Shown in pieces: positions 53,764 through 62,731 of a stretch of DNA of 64,000 bases (position 1 is the first letter of the stretch; each line of letters starts with the position of its first letter). The DNA is from Planctomonas sp. JC2975 (GTDB lineage: Bacteria; Actinomycetota; Actinomycetes; Actinomycetales; Microbacteriaceae), in the NCBI RefSeq assembly GCF_012985205.1, contig NZ_JABEKS010000001.1:2666001-2730000 (forward strand), given 5' to 3'. The position numbers and the translations under genes are program-made. The notes beneath the pieces are model-generated. The model was not told the origin of the DNA. It saw only the letters and a program-made list of their open reading frames with translations, and did not search any database.

Positions 53764-54321
53764 ATGAGCGATCATCGCGCCGACCCGTCGACGCCCGCCG
53801 TCGACCCGACCCGCGTCGTGCTGATCGATGACGCGGGAACGCCGATCGGAACCGCTGAGAAGGCGTCGGTCCACGGTGCCGATACTCCTCTTCACCTGGG
53901 CTTCTCGTGCCACGTTCTGCTCGAGGACGGTCGCCTGCTCGTCACGCGACGGGCGCTGTCGAAGCGCACGTTCGCCGGCGTGTGGACCAACGCGTTCTGC
54001 GGGCATCCGGCGCCAGGCGAGGAGTTCGCGGCCGCCGCGCGACGGCACGCGCAGCACGAGCTGGGCATCGGTCTCGGGCAGCTCGAGCTCGCGCTGCCCG
54101 ACTTCCGCTATCAGGCGACGGATTCGACCGGCATCGTGGAGTACGAGCTCTGTCCGGTTTTCGTCGCGCGAGCCGTCGGCGATCCGATGCCGAACCCGGA
54201 GGAGGTCGCCGAGTTCGCGGCGGTGACCCCGCGCGACCTCGCCGCGGCGCTGCGCAGCACGCCGTGGGCGTTCAGCCCGTGGCTGGTGGAGCAGGCGAAG
54301 CTGCTGCCGCTCTACGCCTAG
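53764..54321 (+). CDS. idi: Isopentenyl-diphosphate delta-isomerase, type I (Nudix)
   Basis: 185 residues. Interconverts IPP and DMAPP for isoprenoid and carotenoid synthesis. LHLGFSCHVLLEDGRLLVTRRALSKRTFAGVWTNAFCGHPAPGE holds the active-site Cys in NAFCGHP and the Nudix-type box follows with RRHAQHELGIG; YELCPVFVA and WLVEQAKLLPLY are typical ends. The start is ATG 53764; same direction as hemD with a 43-bp gap, so it may be read from the haem operon. The carotenoid operon lies 1.7 kb downstream. Confidence 0.95.
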   Translation: MSDHRADPSTPAVDPTRVVLIDDAGTPIGTAEKASVHGADTPLHLGFSCHVLLEDGRLLVTRRALSKRTFAGVWTNAFCGHPAPGEEFAAAARRHAQHELGIGLGQLELALPDFRYQATDSTGIVEYELCPVFVARAVGDPMPNPEEVAEFAAVTPRDLAAALRSTPWAFSPWLVEQAKLLPLYA

Positions 54322-55358
54322 AGCTCTCGCACCAGCGCGCGGCGGGCGACGAGGTCGACGAGGACGTCCACGTTGTCGGTGCGCTGCTCGACGGACCCGC
54401 GCCCCCTGGGCAGCGCGCGAACCTTCGGATCCCGGATGCCGGCGAGCAGCTGGCGCTCGATGTCCGGATCCGGATGCACGTACGGCCGGTCCCAGAACGG
54501 TATGGCCGCCTGTTGCACATCGGTCAGACCGAGCCCGTTCTGCACGGTCGCCAGGGCGCGCATCGCGTCGCCGAGGGCGAGCTGGCGGTCTTGCCAGGCA
54601 TCCGCTTGCAGCGCTCGGTCCACGGATGCGCCGACCTCTGCCGAGCAGGACAGCTGTCGGAACATCGTGCCGAACCACTTCGCGTACGGCGGCCAGCGGC
54701 GTTCGAGCAGGAAGGCGAGGTGCATGACGACGTGGGCGAGGCGGCCGGCGATGATGCGTGATCCGCGGTCGTCGCCGACGTCGCCTGCACGACTCATCAA
54801 GGGGAGTTCCTGCGCCAGTCGTGCCCAGTCGCAGGCGAGCACGTAGCGCCACACGTCATCCGGATACCACTCCAGCACGGCGCGCGCGGCGGCGAAGTCG
54901 CCGCTGTCGTCGGCGAACACCGGGCCGGCGACCACCTCGAGCACGGCCTGCCCGGAGAGTGACAGCCACTGGTCGACGGAGAGGCTGGCGCGAGGGTCGA
55001 AGCCGAGGTGGGCGTCCAGGAAACCGGCAACGGTGGTGACATCGACGTGATGACGGTCGACGGTCTGGCCGGTGAATGCGAAGCGAGTCGGCAGGCCGTG
55101 GAATAGGGCTGGGAGCTCCTCGGAAAGCGCATCGTCGACGGCCCTCACGTCTTCCTGCGGCACGAAGAGCGACAACCGGAGGCCCCAGTCGTGATCGCGC
55201 GATGTGGCGTCGTCGAGGCCGAGCACGTCGGAGCCTGCGCCGACGCGCCCTGCCGTGTGCGGCATGCGGGGAAAGCGCTCGGCGAGCAGCGGGGCGACGA
55301 CCTCGTCGTAGTAGGCGCTGGAGAGGTCGACGCCGCTCGAGGCTGATGACGTGGGCAT
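54318..55358 (-). CDS. DUF4037 protein (nucleotidyltransferase-like)
   Basis: 346 residues. The N-terminal GRVGAGSDVLGLDDATSRDHDWGLRLSLFVP contains a G-S-D and D-H-D set, as in DUF4037 proteins related to nucleotidyltransferases. The C-terminal part is helical with WPPYAKWFGTMFRQL. The function is unknown. Its stop shares CTAG with the stop of idi on the other strand (4-base tail-to-tail overlap). Confidence 0.8.
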   Translation of the reverse strand: MPTSSASSGVDLSSAYYDEVVAPLLAERFPRMPHTAGRVGAGSDVLGLDDATSRDHDWGLRLSLFVPQEDVRAVDDALSEELPALFHGLPTRFAFTGQTVDRHHVDVTTVAGFLDAHLGFDPRASLSVDQWLSLSGQAVLEVVAGPVFADDSGDFAAARAVLEWYPDDVWRYVLACDWARLAQELPLMSRAGDVGDDRGSRIIAGRLAHVVMHLAFLLERRWPPYAKWFGTMFRQLSCSAEVGASVDRALQADAWQDRQLALGDAMRALATVQNGLGLTDVQQAAIPFWDRPYVHPDPDIERQLLAGIRDPKVRALPRGRGSVEQRTDNVDVLVDLVARRALVREL

Positions 55359-55379
55359 CCGGCCATTCTGCCCGGAGCG

Positions 55380-55403
55380 ACGAGCCTGTCGATACCGGCT
55401 CGT
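55380..55403. terminator. Hairpin between DUF4037 and crtR-like genes
   Basis: ACGAGCC (55380-55386) and GGCTCGT (55397-55403) are perfect 7-bp arms with a 10-base loop TGTCGATACC. On the minus strand it follows the MarR gene stop. No T-run. The arm-loop text (GGTATCGACAGGCTCG) resembles a small palindromic element found between genes in many actinobacteria (from memory). Confidence 0.45.
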
Positions 55404-55447
55404 TCTCCCCGTCTCGTCCCCGTCGGTCCGCGGCGGACGGCTTTGTC

Positions 55448-55996
55448 TCAGGTCTCGCTGAGCCTGTTCAGAAAGCGGATGACCGTCTCGCGCTCGTCGG
55501 GCCGCAAGTCCTTCGCGAGCTCGAAGCGTCGTCCGTGTCGTCGGCCGATCACCTCGCGGACGCGCAGGTGCGAGTCGGCGGCGAGCGTGATCACGATGCC
55601 TCGCCGATCGGTCGGATGCCGCTGTCGCTGGATGTGCCCCGCCGCCTCCAGTCGATCGAGGAGCTTCGTGACCGACGCCGTCGAGATGCCGAGGTGGGTC
55701 GCCAGCCCGCTCGGCGTTGCCAGGTCTCCCCGGCCCTTCAGGACCACCAGGTAGCGCATGGCCCGCATGTCGGTCGGACCCAGTTGCATCGTCCGTCTGG
55801 ATTCGTCGAGCGACGCTTCCTCCGACTCGCGCCAGCGCCGGAGCGCGGCAAGAACCCTCACAATCTGGTCGACCTCGTCATCGGCCAGACCGGAGGTGTC
55901 GACAACGGCGCGTTCCGGATCCAGTGTCCGCGGGTCGATGAACGGATCAGGGCGGCCTCCATCGTCGCCGGTGGTCGGTGCATCCTGAGCATTCAT
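55448..55996 (-). CDS. MarR family regulator, CrtR-like
   Basis: 182 residues. The winged helix MRAMRYLVVLKGRGDLATPSGLATHLGISTASVTKLLDRLEAAGHIQRQRHPTDRRGIVITLA (about 75-140) is MarR text. It is divergent from crtE. In Corynebacterium glutamicum a MarR protein, CrtR, encoded divergently upstream of crtE represses the carotenoid operon and responds to prenyl diphosphates; the same position and family make this the likely orthologue. Ligand binding is inference. Confidence 0.88.
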   Translation of the reverse strand: MNAQDAPTTGDDGGRPDPFIDPRTLDPERAVVDTSGLADDEVDQIVRVLAALRRWRESEEASLDESRRTMQLGPTDMRAMRYLVVLKGRGDLATPSGLATHLGISTASVTKLLDRLEAAGHIQRQRHPTDRRGIVITLAADSHLRVREVIGRRHGRRFELAKDLRPDERETVIRFLNRLSET

Positions 55997-56007
55997 CCTG
56001 GAGAGCC

Positions 56008-56043
56008 TTGCTGAATATCGCTAGCCTTACTAGTGTCTAGACA
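56008..56043 (+). promoter_or_regulatory. crtE promoter with overlapping palindromic operator
   Basis: TTGCTG (56008-56013), a 17-bp spacer and TAGTGT (56031-56036) form a sigma-A-like promoter. A perfect palindrome, TGTCTAGACA (56034-56043), overlaps the -10 and start point, 35 bp upstream of the crtE ATG. A repressor there would block polymerase; the divergent MarR protein is the candidate. Confidence 0.65.
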
Positions 56044-56077
56044 GACTAACTATTGAGTATGGGGACGGGCTGACGAA

Positions 56078-57100
56078 ATGAGCGTACTGACTCCACTCGC
56101 CGCCAGTTCGCCGGCGACCCTGAGCGAGGTCGAGGATCGCTTGAAGCGCTACTTCGACGAGCAGGAAGCTAGGGCCTCGCGGCTCGGCGGTCGTTACGTC
56201 GAGCTCTGGCGTGCCATGCGGCAGAGCGCTCGCGGTGGAAAGAAGCTGCGGCCGGCACTCGTCGTCGAGACGTTCACTGCGCTTCACGGCGAAGCGACCG
56301 AGGTTCTCCCCGCCGCAGTGGCCGACGTCGCTGCGGCTTTCGAGCTGTTGCACACGGCGTTCCTGCTGCACGACGACGTGCTGGACGGCGACACGATGCG
56401 GCGCGGTCGCGCCAACCTGATCGGTGCGCTGGCCGCGGATGCCGAACGCCGTGGCGTCGACGCCGATCGCGCACGGGGCTGGGGTGAGGCATCCGCGATT
56501 CTTGCGGGGGACCTGCTCATCCACGGCGCGCACACGCTCATCTACGATGCGAACCTGCCGGATGCGTTGCGGCGGCGCATCCAGGACGTGCTCGATGACG
56601 CCATCTTCCGCACGGCTGCGGGGGAGCAGAGCGACATGGCGTTCGCCTGCTCGATCACGACCCCCAGCCTGGCCGGCGTGCTGGCGATGACCGAGGACAA
56701 GACCGCTCACTACTCGTTCGGCGATCCGCTCCGGGCCGGCGCACTGCTCGCCGGCGCGAGCGACGACCTGGTGTCCTTGCTCGGCGAGTTCGGCAGCGCG
56801 GTCGGCGTGGCGTTCCAGCTTCGCGACGATGTGCTCGGCACGTTCGGCGACGAACGCGTGCTCGGCAAGAGCGTGGCGAGCGACCGGCGCAACGGCAAGG
56901 TCACGGTGCTGACGGCAATGGACCACGGAGCGATCGATGCCCGTGACGCGGTCGGCGGGCATCCTCGCGACATGGCCGAGCGGCTGATCGTGCGCAACCG
57001 GGATGCTGCTCTACGACTGGCGACCGAATCGATCGTTCCCGACCGGCTGCGCTCGGTGCTCGAGGAGTGCGCAGCCCGCGCGACGGAGCGCCGCTCATGA
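56078..57100 (+). CDS. crtE: Geranylgeranyl diphosphate synthase
   Basis: 340 residues. The first Asp-rich motif is HDDVLDGDTMRRGR (Asp 99-103) and the second is LRDDVLGTFGDERVLGK, the DDxxG form frequent in actinobacterial prenyl synthases. ARGGKKLRPALVVETF is the usual binding block. It makes C20 GGPP from IPP, the precursor of phytoene. First gene of crtE-crtB-crtI-crtYe-crtYf-crtEb; ends ATGA on crtB. Confidence 0.95.
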   Translation: MSVLTPLAASSPATLSEVEDRLKRYFDEQEARASRLGGRYVELWRAMRQSARGGKKLRPALVVETFTALHGEATEVLPAAVADVAAAFELLHTAFLLHDDVLDGDTMRRGRANLIGALAADAERRGVDADRARGWGEASAILAGDLLIHGAHTLIYDANLPDALRRRIQDVLDDAIFRTAAGEQSDMAFACSITTPSLAGVLAMTEDKTAHYSFGDPLRAGALLAGASDDLVSLLGEFGSAVGVAFQLRDDVLGTFGDERVLGKSVASDRRNGKVTVLTAMDHGAIDARDAVGGHPRDMAERLIVRNRDAALRLATESIVPDRLRSVLEECAARATERRS

Positions 57101-58110
57101 CGGTGTCCCTCGGCGGGGCCGGACCGTCCGGCGCATCGGAGGATGCTGCTGATCCCGTGGTCGGCGAGACCGACGCCCGTCACGACGGTCGAACGGCGAC
57201 CGATCTCGAGCTGTACACCCGTACCGCGGAAGACAGCGCGGCCATGGTCATCCGGCGGTACTCCACGTCCTTCGGCGCAGCGGTGCGACTCCTCGCACCC
57301 GAGTACCGAACGGGGATCACATCCGTCTATGCTCTGGTGCGCGTCGCGGACGAGCTCGTCGATGGGGCGGCGGAACAGGCCGGGCTCCTGCTGGAGGCGC
57401 AACGTTCAGCCCTCGACGAGCTGGAGACGGAGACCGAACACGCGATGAGCTGCGGATTCAGCGCGAATCTCGTCGTGCACGCGTTCGCCCGCACCGCGAA
57501 GAGGGCAGGCATCGGACGCGACCTCACCGCGCCGTTCTTCGCCTCGATGCGCGCGGATCTCGGGAGCACGCGCTACACGAGCGCGGAGCTCGACGAATAC
57601 GTCTACGGCTCTGCGGAGGTGGTGGGCCTGATGTGCCTTCGGGTGTTCCTCGCCGAGACGCCGACGGGAGAACGACCTGATGCCGCGACCTGCGCGCGGT
57701 TGGCCTACGGCGCTCGACGCCTCGGATCCGCGTTTCAGAAGGTCAACTTCCTGCGCGACCTCGGCAGCGATGTCGGCGATCGCGGCCGCGACTACTTCGG
57801 TGAGGTGGCGGGCGGTGTGCTCCCCGACGAGCTCAAGCATGCGCTCATCGAAGAGATCGACGACGACCTGAGGGCCGCTGCGAGGGTCATCCCCGACCTG
57901 CCGGCCGGATGCCGCACGGCTGTCGGCGTCGCTCACGACCTGTTCGCCGCGCTAGGCCGTCGCATCGACCGCACGCCGGCGGACGAGTTGATGCGCACAC
58001 GGGTGAGAGTGCCCGACGTGCAGAAGCTGGCCATCCTGCTCCGGGCGATCAGCACCCGCCCCGGCCGCGGTTCGGCCTCATGGCGACCGACGGCAAAAGT
58101 CGCACCATGA
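57097..58110 (+). CDS. crtB: Phytoene synthase
   Basis: 337 residues. Joins two GGPP to phytoene. YSTSFGAAVRLLAPEYRTGITSVYALVRVADELVDGAAEQ contains the first Asp-rich DELVD; YVYGSAEVVGLMCLRVF and FQKVNFLRDLGSDVGDRGRDYFGE contain the second. About 45 residues precede the fold. Coupled by ATGA overlaps to crtE and crtI. Confidence 0.96.
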   Translation: MTVSLGGAGPSGASEDAADPVVGETDARHDGRTATDLELYTRTAEDSAAMVIRRYSTSFGAAVRLLAPEYRTGITSVYALVRVADELVDGAAEQAGLLLEAQRSALDELETETEHAMSCGFSANLVVHAFARTAKRAGIGRDLTAPFFASMRADLGSTRYTSAELDEYVYGSAEVVGLMCLRVFLAETPTGERPDAATCARLAYGARRLGSAFQKVNFLRDLGSDVGDRGRDYFGEVAGGVLPDELKHALIEEIDDDLRAAARVIPDLPAGCRTAVGVAHDLFAALGRRIDRTPADELMRTRVRVPDVQKLAILLRAISTRPGRGSASWRPTAKVAP

Positions 58111-59747
58111 AGGCCCGGAGCGGGCGGCAGCGGCACGACGAGCGTGGCGCAGCCACGCGCACGATCGTCATCGGCGGCGGCATAGCGGGGATCGCAACGG
58201 CGGCGTTGCTGGCACGCGATGGCCATTCTGTGACGCTGCTGGAGGCATCCTCGACCCTCGGCGGTCGTGTCGGAACGTGGTCGAGCGGTGGCTTCCGATT
58301 CGACACCGGACCATCGTGGTATCTGATGCCCGAGGTGTTCGAGCACTTCTACCGCATGCTCGGGACCGAAGCGCGCGCAGAGCTCGATCTCGTCGAACTC
58401 GATCCCGGGTACCGCGTCTTCTACGAAGGACAGCCCGAGCCGGTCGACGTGCCGAAGGGGAGAGCGCGCGTCCGCGAACTGTTCGAGGAGTTCGAGGCGG
58501 GCAGCGGACCGGCGCTGGATGCCTTCCTCGACTCCGCGGCTGACACCTACGACCTCGCGCTTCGCCGCTTTCTCTACACCTCGTTCGAGTCGAAGCGCTC
58601 GCTTCTCTCGTCGGACCTGCTCGCGCGCTCGCCCCGTCTCACTCGGATGCTGCTGCGATCCCTCGAAGAGCACACGGCGCGCTCGTTCACCGATCCCCGC
58701 CTTCGGCAGCTGCTCGAGTATCCAGCCGTGTTCCTCGGCTCGTCCCCTGCCATGACACCGGCGCTCTACCACCTGATGAGTCACCTCGACCTGGATGCAG
58801 GTGTGCTCTACCCTCGTGGGGGCTTCCGGTCGATCATCGACGGGCTGGAGCGGCTCGCCGAGTCGGCAGGCGTCGCGATCATCCGCGGTGCCAGAGCCAC
58901 GCGCATCCTCACTCGTGAGGATGGAACGGCCACGCTCGGCCAGCGAGCGGTCGTGAGAGGCGTGCTCTATCGGCACGACGGGGTGGATCGGATCATGCCT
59001 GCCGATGTGGTGGTGAGCGCCGCCGACCTGCATCACAGCGAGACATCGTTGCTTCCGGAAAGGTTGCAGACCTACCCGGAGCCGTGGTGGCAGCGCCGCA
59101 CGGCCGGCCCAGGCGCTGTGCTGCTCATGGCCGGCGTGCGCGGGCAGCTGCCCAGGCTCGCGCACCACACCCTGTTCTTCACGCGGGAGTGGCAGGCGAA
59201 CTTCAACGCGATCTTCCACGAGCCGACGCACGTGCCCGACCCCGCGTCCATCTACGTCTGCCGGCCGAGCGCCACCGACCCGTCCGTCGCGCCGGAGGGC
59301 CACGACAATCTCTTCGTTCTGGTGCCGGTACCTGCCGACCCTTCGATCGGGATCGGCGGGATCGACGGCACCGGCTCGCCGGCGGTGGAGGCCGTTGCCG
59401 ATGCCGCGATCAGGCAGATCGCGACCTGGGCGGGCATCCCGGATCTCGCCGATCGCATCGTCGTGCGCCGCACGCTCGGGCCAGGCGACTTCGAGCTCGA
59501 CCTGCACGCGTGGAGGGGAACGGCTCTCGGGCCGGCGCACACCCTTCGGCAAAGTGCATTCCTTCGTGCCGGAAACATCTCGAAGCGGGTCGCAGGCTTG
59601 TACTACGCGGGCGGGTCGACGCTGCCGGGCATCGGCCTGCCGATGTGCCTGATCAGCGCGGAGCTCGTGCTCAAGCGGCTGCGCGGCGATCGGAGCACGT
59701 CGCCGTCTCCCGAGCCGGTGGCGGCGGGGGAGATGGTGCGCGAGTGA
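58107..59747 (+). CDS. crtI: Phytoene desaturase
   Basis: 546 residues. Desaturates phytoene to lycopene. FAD motif IVIGGGIAGIATAALLARDGHSVTLLEASSTLGGRVGTWSSGGFRFDTGPSWYLMPEVFEHFY at the start, and GLYYAGGSTLPGIGLPMCLISAELVLKRL at the end, are complete. ATG at 58107 overlaps the crtB stop; an in-frame ATG at 58080 is also possible. Product lycopene is inferred from the downstream elongase and cyclases. Confidence 0.96.
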   Translation: MKARSGRQRHDERGAATRTIVIGGGIAGIATAALLARDGHSVTLLEASSTLGGRVGTWSSGGFRFDTGPSWYLMPEVFEHFYRMLGTEARAELDLVELDPGYRVFYEGQPEPVDVPKGRARVRELFEEFEAGSGPALDAFLDSAADTYDLALRRFLYTSFESKRSLLSSDLLARSPRLTRMLLRSLEEHTARSFTDPRLRQLLEYPAVFLGSSPAMTPALYHLMSHLDLDAGVLYPRGGFRSIIDGLERLAESAGVAIIRGARATRILTREDGTATLGQRAVVRGVLYRHDGVDRIMPADVVVSAADLHHSETSLLPERLQTYPEPWWQRRTAGPGAVLLMAGVRGQLPRLAHHTLFFTREWQANFNAIFHEPTHVPDPASIYVCRPSATDPSVAPEGHDNLFVLVPVPADPSIGIGGIDGTGSPAVEAVADAAIRQIATWAGIPDLADRIVVRRTLGPGDFELDLHAWRGTALGPAHTLRQSAFLRAGNISKRVAGLYYAGGSTLPGIGLPMCLISAELVLKRLRGDRSTSPSPEPVAAGEMVRE

Positions 59748-60082
59748 GGTTCGTCTATCTCGCGGCGCTGCTCGGCGCATCCGGATGCCTGTGCCTGCTC
59801 GACGCGCGCTGGCGACTCTACTTCTGGCGTGCTCCGGTGCGGGCCGCAGTGGTCACCGCCGCGGTGACGGCCTTCCTCCTGCTCTGGGATGCCGCCGGTA
59901 TCGCGGCCGGGATCTTCCTTCGCGGGTTCTCGCCGCTCACGACGGGCGTGAAGCTCGCTCCACAGCTGCCGCTCGAGGAGCCTGTCTTCCTCGCCTTTCT
60001 GGTCTACCTCGTCGCGGTTCTGCTGTTCGGCGCGCGCCGCATGCTCGACGCTCGGCGCTCGCCGGGAGGACGACGAGCATGA
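59744..60082 (+). CDS. crtYe: C50 carotenoid epsilon-cyclase subunit (CrtYe-like)
   Basis: 112 residues with three membrane segments. The QLPLEEPVFLAFLVYL block is the PxE(E/D) motif of heterodimeric cyclase subunits. It needs CrtYf as partner; together they cyclise the ends of the C50 backbone flavuxanthin. The GTG at 59744 overlaps the crtI stop. The epsilon ring type follows corynebacterial order and is not proved by sequence; a gamma or beta form (CrtYg/CrtYh or CrtYc/CrtYd) is possible. Confidence 0.85.
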   Translation: MRFVYLAALLGASGCLCLLDARWRLYFWRAPVRAAVVTAAVTAFLLLWDAAGIAAGIFLRGFSPLTTGVKLAPQLPLEEPVFLAFLVYLVAVLLFGARRMLDARRSPGGRRA

Positions 60083-60561
60083 GGGGAGCCGGTGGTCCGG
60101 TCTCCGGTATGGTGCTGGTCGGAGCGAGCGTCGTGCGATCGGATGCCTATCCGCTCCTGGCCCTGGCCTTCCTGCTCGCCGCAGCGGCCATCGCTGCCAT
60201 GGCCATCGCGCTGCGCCGTCGAGAACGCCGGGAGGCGCTGCGACAGTGGTGGGCACCTGCTCTGATTGCGGCGGTCGTCGTCATCGTGCTCACCGCGGTG
60301 TTCGACTCGCTGCTGATCATCGCGGATGTGATCCGATACGACGAGCGCCTCCTCTCGGGCATCCGAGTCTGGATGGCGCCCGTCGAGGACTTCGCCTACC
60401 CCTTGGCGGCCATTCTGCTCGTGCCGTCGCTGTGGTCCATCGCCGGTGCGATGCTCAGACCGAGGCGGCCGATCGATGAGCCGCCGGTGACCGGCTCAGT
60501 CCCCGCCGAGGAGGCTCCGGAACGAGCAGTGCCCATGGGCGAGGGAGGACACGGCCGATGA
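60079..60561 (+). CDS. crtYf: C50 carotenoid cyclase subunit (CrtYf-like)
   Basis: 160 residues with three membrane segments. The middle VWMAPVEDFAYPLAAILLVPSLW contains the PxEDFxYP motif of CrtYd/CrtYf subunits. N-terminal MRGAGGPVSG and a 35-residue acidic C-terminal tail are extra. The start is ATG 60079 (ATGA overlap), or ATG 60109 (MVLVGAS). Partner of CrtYe. Confidence 0.83.
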   Translation: MRGAGGPVSGMVLVGASVVRSDAYPLLALAFLLAAAAIAAMAIALRRRERREALRQWWAPALIAAVVVIVLTAVFDSLLIIADVIRYDERLLSGIRVWMAPVEDFAYPLAAILLVPSLWSIAGAMLRPRRPIDEPPVTGSVPAEEAPERAVPMGEGGHGR

Positions 60562-61451
60562 CGACCGTGACCGCGCCGAGAGGAACGGTGCGCCGCCTGT
60601 TCGTGGCATCTCGCCCGGTGAGTTGGATCAACACGGCCTATCCGTTCGCCGCCGCATACCTCCTCGTGGCCGGCGAGCTCGACGCGGCATTCGTGGCGGG
60701 TACGCTCTTCTTCCTCGTGCCGTACAACCTCGCGATGTACGGCATCAACGACGTCTTCGACTACGAATCGGATGCCGCCAATCCGCGCAAGGGCGGCGTC
60801 GAGGGCGCGCTGCTCGATCGGCGGCTGCACGGCACCACGCTCGTCGCATCCGTCGCGCTCTGCCTGCCGTTCATCGTGGTTCTGGTGGCGATCGGCAACC
60901 CCGTGTCATGGATCGTGCTCGCCGTCAGCGTCTTCGCGGTCGCCGCTTACTCGGTGCCCGGGCTGCGCTTCAAGGAGGTGCCGTTCCTCGACTCGGCCAC
61001 TTCGAGCATCCATTTCGTCTCGCCGGCGGTCTACGGGCTGGTTCTGGCGGGCGCGGTGTTCACTCCGCGGCTCGTGGTGCTGCTTCTCGCATTCTTCCTC
61101 TGGGGGGTGGCGTCGCATGCGTTCGGAGCTGTGCAGGACATCGAACCTGATCGCGCAGGAGGGATCTCGTCCGTCGCCACGGTGATGGGTGCGGCGTGGA
61201 CCGTGCGCTTCGCCATCGGCTGCTGGGCAGCGGCCGGAGTGCTGATGCTGTTCACCGCGTGGCCCGGCCAGCTCGCCTCGGCGCTGGTGATTCCGTACAT
61301 CGGTTTGAGCGTTCCGTACGTGGCGATCTCTGACGCCGACTCGGCGCGCGCGCACCACGGATGGCGGTGGTTCTTGGCCGCGAACTACCTCTGCGGCTTC
61401 CTGGCCACCGTCTTGCTCATCGTCTACTGGTGGGAAGGGGCGAGACCCTGA
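60558..61451 (+). CDS. crtEb: Lycopene elongase (UbiA family, CrtEb)
   Basis: 297 residues with about eight membrane segments. The first Asp-rich motif is MYGINDVFDYESDAANPRKGG and the second lies in FGAVQDIEPDRAGGISSVATVMG, as in UbiA prenyltransferases of the CrtEb branch. It adds two C5 units from DMAPP to lycopene, giving the C50 flavuxanthin. The call depends on neighbourhood, since other UbiA enzymes share the motifs. It ends the carotenoid operon. Confidence 0.9.
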   Translation: MTTVTAPRGTVRRLFVASRPVSWINTAYPFAAAYLLVAGELDAAFVAGTLFFLVPYNLAMYGINDVFDYESDAANPRKGGVEGALLDRRLHGTTLVASVALCLPFIVVLVAIGNPVSWIVLAVSVFAVAAYSVPGLRFKEVPFLDSATSSIHFVSPAVYGLVLAGAVFTPRLVVLLLAFFLWGVASHAFGAVQDIEPDRAGGISSVATVMGAAWTVRFAIGCWAAAGVLMLFTAWPGQLASALVIPYIGLSVPYVAISDADSARAHHGWRWFLAANYLCGFLATVLLIVYWWEGARP

Positions 61452-61512
61452 CTGCCGAAGCCTGAGGCTGACCGCGCCGCCGCTGTTGTGCTCGTGCGAT
61501 TGGCGTCGTTGG

Positions 61513-62706
61513 TCACGCCTCGGCCCACATGGCGTCCTTCGGGAGCTTGCGCACCTTGGCCCGTCGCAGGCGACGCGCGGGAATCATCGACCGCATCTCC
61601 TCGAGCCTTCCGAAGCAGAGCAGCCGGTCGCCGGCCTCGAGCTCCGTGTTGCCGCGAGGATTCGGGATGACGGCCGCCCCGCGATGCAGCGTGAGCACCG
61701 TGATATCGCGGTCGCCGAGACCCGAGTCGCGCAGCGGCTTTCCAACGAGGTCCGCGCCCACGCCGACAGTCAACTCGGCGACGCCGTAGCCCGTGGAGAC
61801 GCTGAGGCGCTGCCGCACGTCGATCTCGGGGAACGCCACCTGGTTGTCGATGTGGTCGACGATGGCACCGGCGACATCGAGGCCGGTCGCGGCCTCGATA
61901 CCCTGCAGACCAGGCGACGAGTTGACCTCCATCACCAGCGGTCCGTCATTGCCTTCCAGCATGTCCACACCGGCGACGCGCAGTCCCATGATCTGGGCCG
62001 AGCGCACCGCGGCCTGCTCGTACGCGGGCTCCAGCGTCACGCGCTCGACGGACCCGCCGCGGTGCACGTTGGAGCGGAACTCGTCTCCGCTCGCCACCCG
62101 GCGCATCGCGGCGACGACGCGGTCGCCGACGACGAGTGCACGGATGTCCCGTCCCCTGCTCTCCGAGATGAACGACTGCACGAGCACGTTCTGCTTCGTC
62201 GAGTGCAGGGTCTCGATGATCGCCTCCGCGATCTTCGCCTCGGGAGCGAGGATGACGCCGATCCCCTGGGTGCCCTCCAGGAGTTTGATCACCACCGGCG
62301 CACCGCCGACGGATTCGATCGCCGTTCGCACATCCGCTCGGCTGTGCACGAAGGCCGTTGCAGGCATGCCGATGTTGTGGCGGGACAAAATCTGGTTCGC
62401 ACGCAGCTTGTCGCGCGAATTCGTGATGCCGTTCGCGGTGTTGGGGGTGTACACGTCCATCTGCTCGAACTGGCGCACGACGGCCGTGCCGAAGTACGTG
62501 ATCGAGTTGCCGATTCGCGGCAGCACGGCGTCGTAGTCGGAGAGCAGGCGTCCTCGGTACTGCAGGTCGGGCTCGTCGCCGGAGAGGTCGATCGAGAACC
62601 GCAGCGTGTCCAGCACCTTCACCCGGTGCCCGCGATCCGCCGCAGCATTGCGGAGGCGCTGGGTCGAGTACGACTGCGGTGCACGCGAGAGAATCGCCAA
62701 CTTCAA
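61513..62706 (-). CDS. RimK-type ATP-grasp ligase with C-terminal TrkA_C-like domain
   Basis: 397 residues. The first 300 are RimK: MKLAILSRAPQSYSTQRL, RIGNSITYFGTAVVRQFE, PATAFVHS, VIKLLEGTQGIGVIL and VAGVDMLEGNDGPLVMEVNSSPGLQGIE. They would ligate glutamate to ribosomal protein S6 or another substrate. After a linker, residues about 310-385 (ELTVGVGADLVGKPLRDSGLGDRDITVLTLHRGAAVIPNPRGNTELEAGDRLLCFGRLEEM) form a TrkA_C (RCK_C) domain that in transport proteins binds nucleotides or small ligands. Starts 25 bp from the divergent RimB-like gene. Confidence 0.9.
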   Translation of the reverse strand: MKLAILSRAPQSYSTQRLRNAAADRGHRVKVLDTLRFSIDLSGDEPDLQYRGRLLSDYDAVLPRIGNSITYFGTAVVRQFEQMDVYTPNTANGITNSRDKLRANQILSRHNIGMPATAFVHSRADVRTAIESVGGAPVVIKLLEGTQGIGVILAPEAKIAEAIIETLHSTKQNVLVQSFISESRGRDIRALVVGDRVVAAMRRVASGDEFRSNVHRGGSVERVTLEPAYEQAAVRSAQIMGLRVAGVDMLEGNDGPLVMEVNSSPGLQGIEAATGLDVAGAIVDHIDNQVAFPEIDVRQRLSVSTGYGVAELTVGVGADLVGKPLRDSGLGDRDITVLTLHRGAAVIPNPRGNTELEAGDRLLCFGRLEEMRSMIPARRLRRAKVRKLPKDAMWAEA

Positions 62707-62731
62707 CGTGGGCTCCTGGAAAGATGGGGGA

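Noticed and set aside
57933-59780. 615-codon minus-strand frame under crtB/crtI
   Set aside because: crtI is unambiguous, and overlapping stop/start junctions fix the plus-strand operon.
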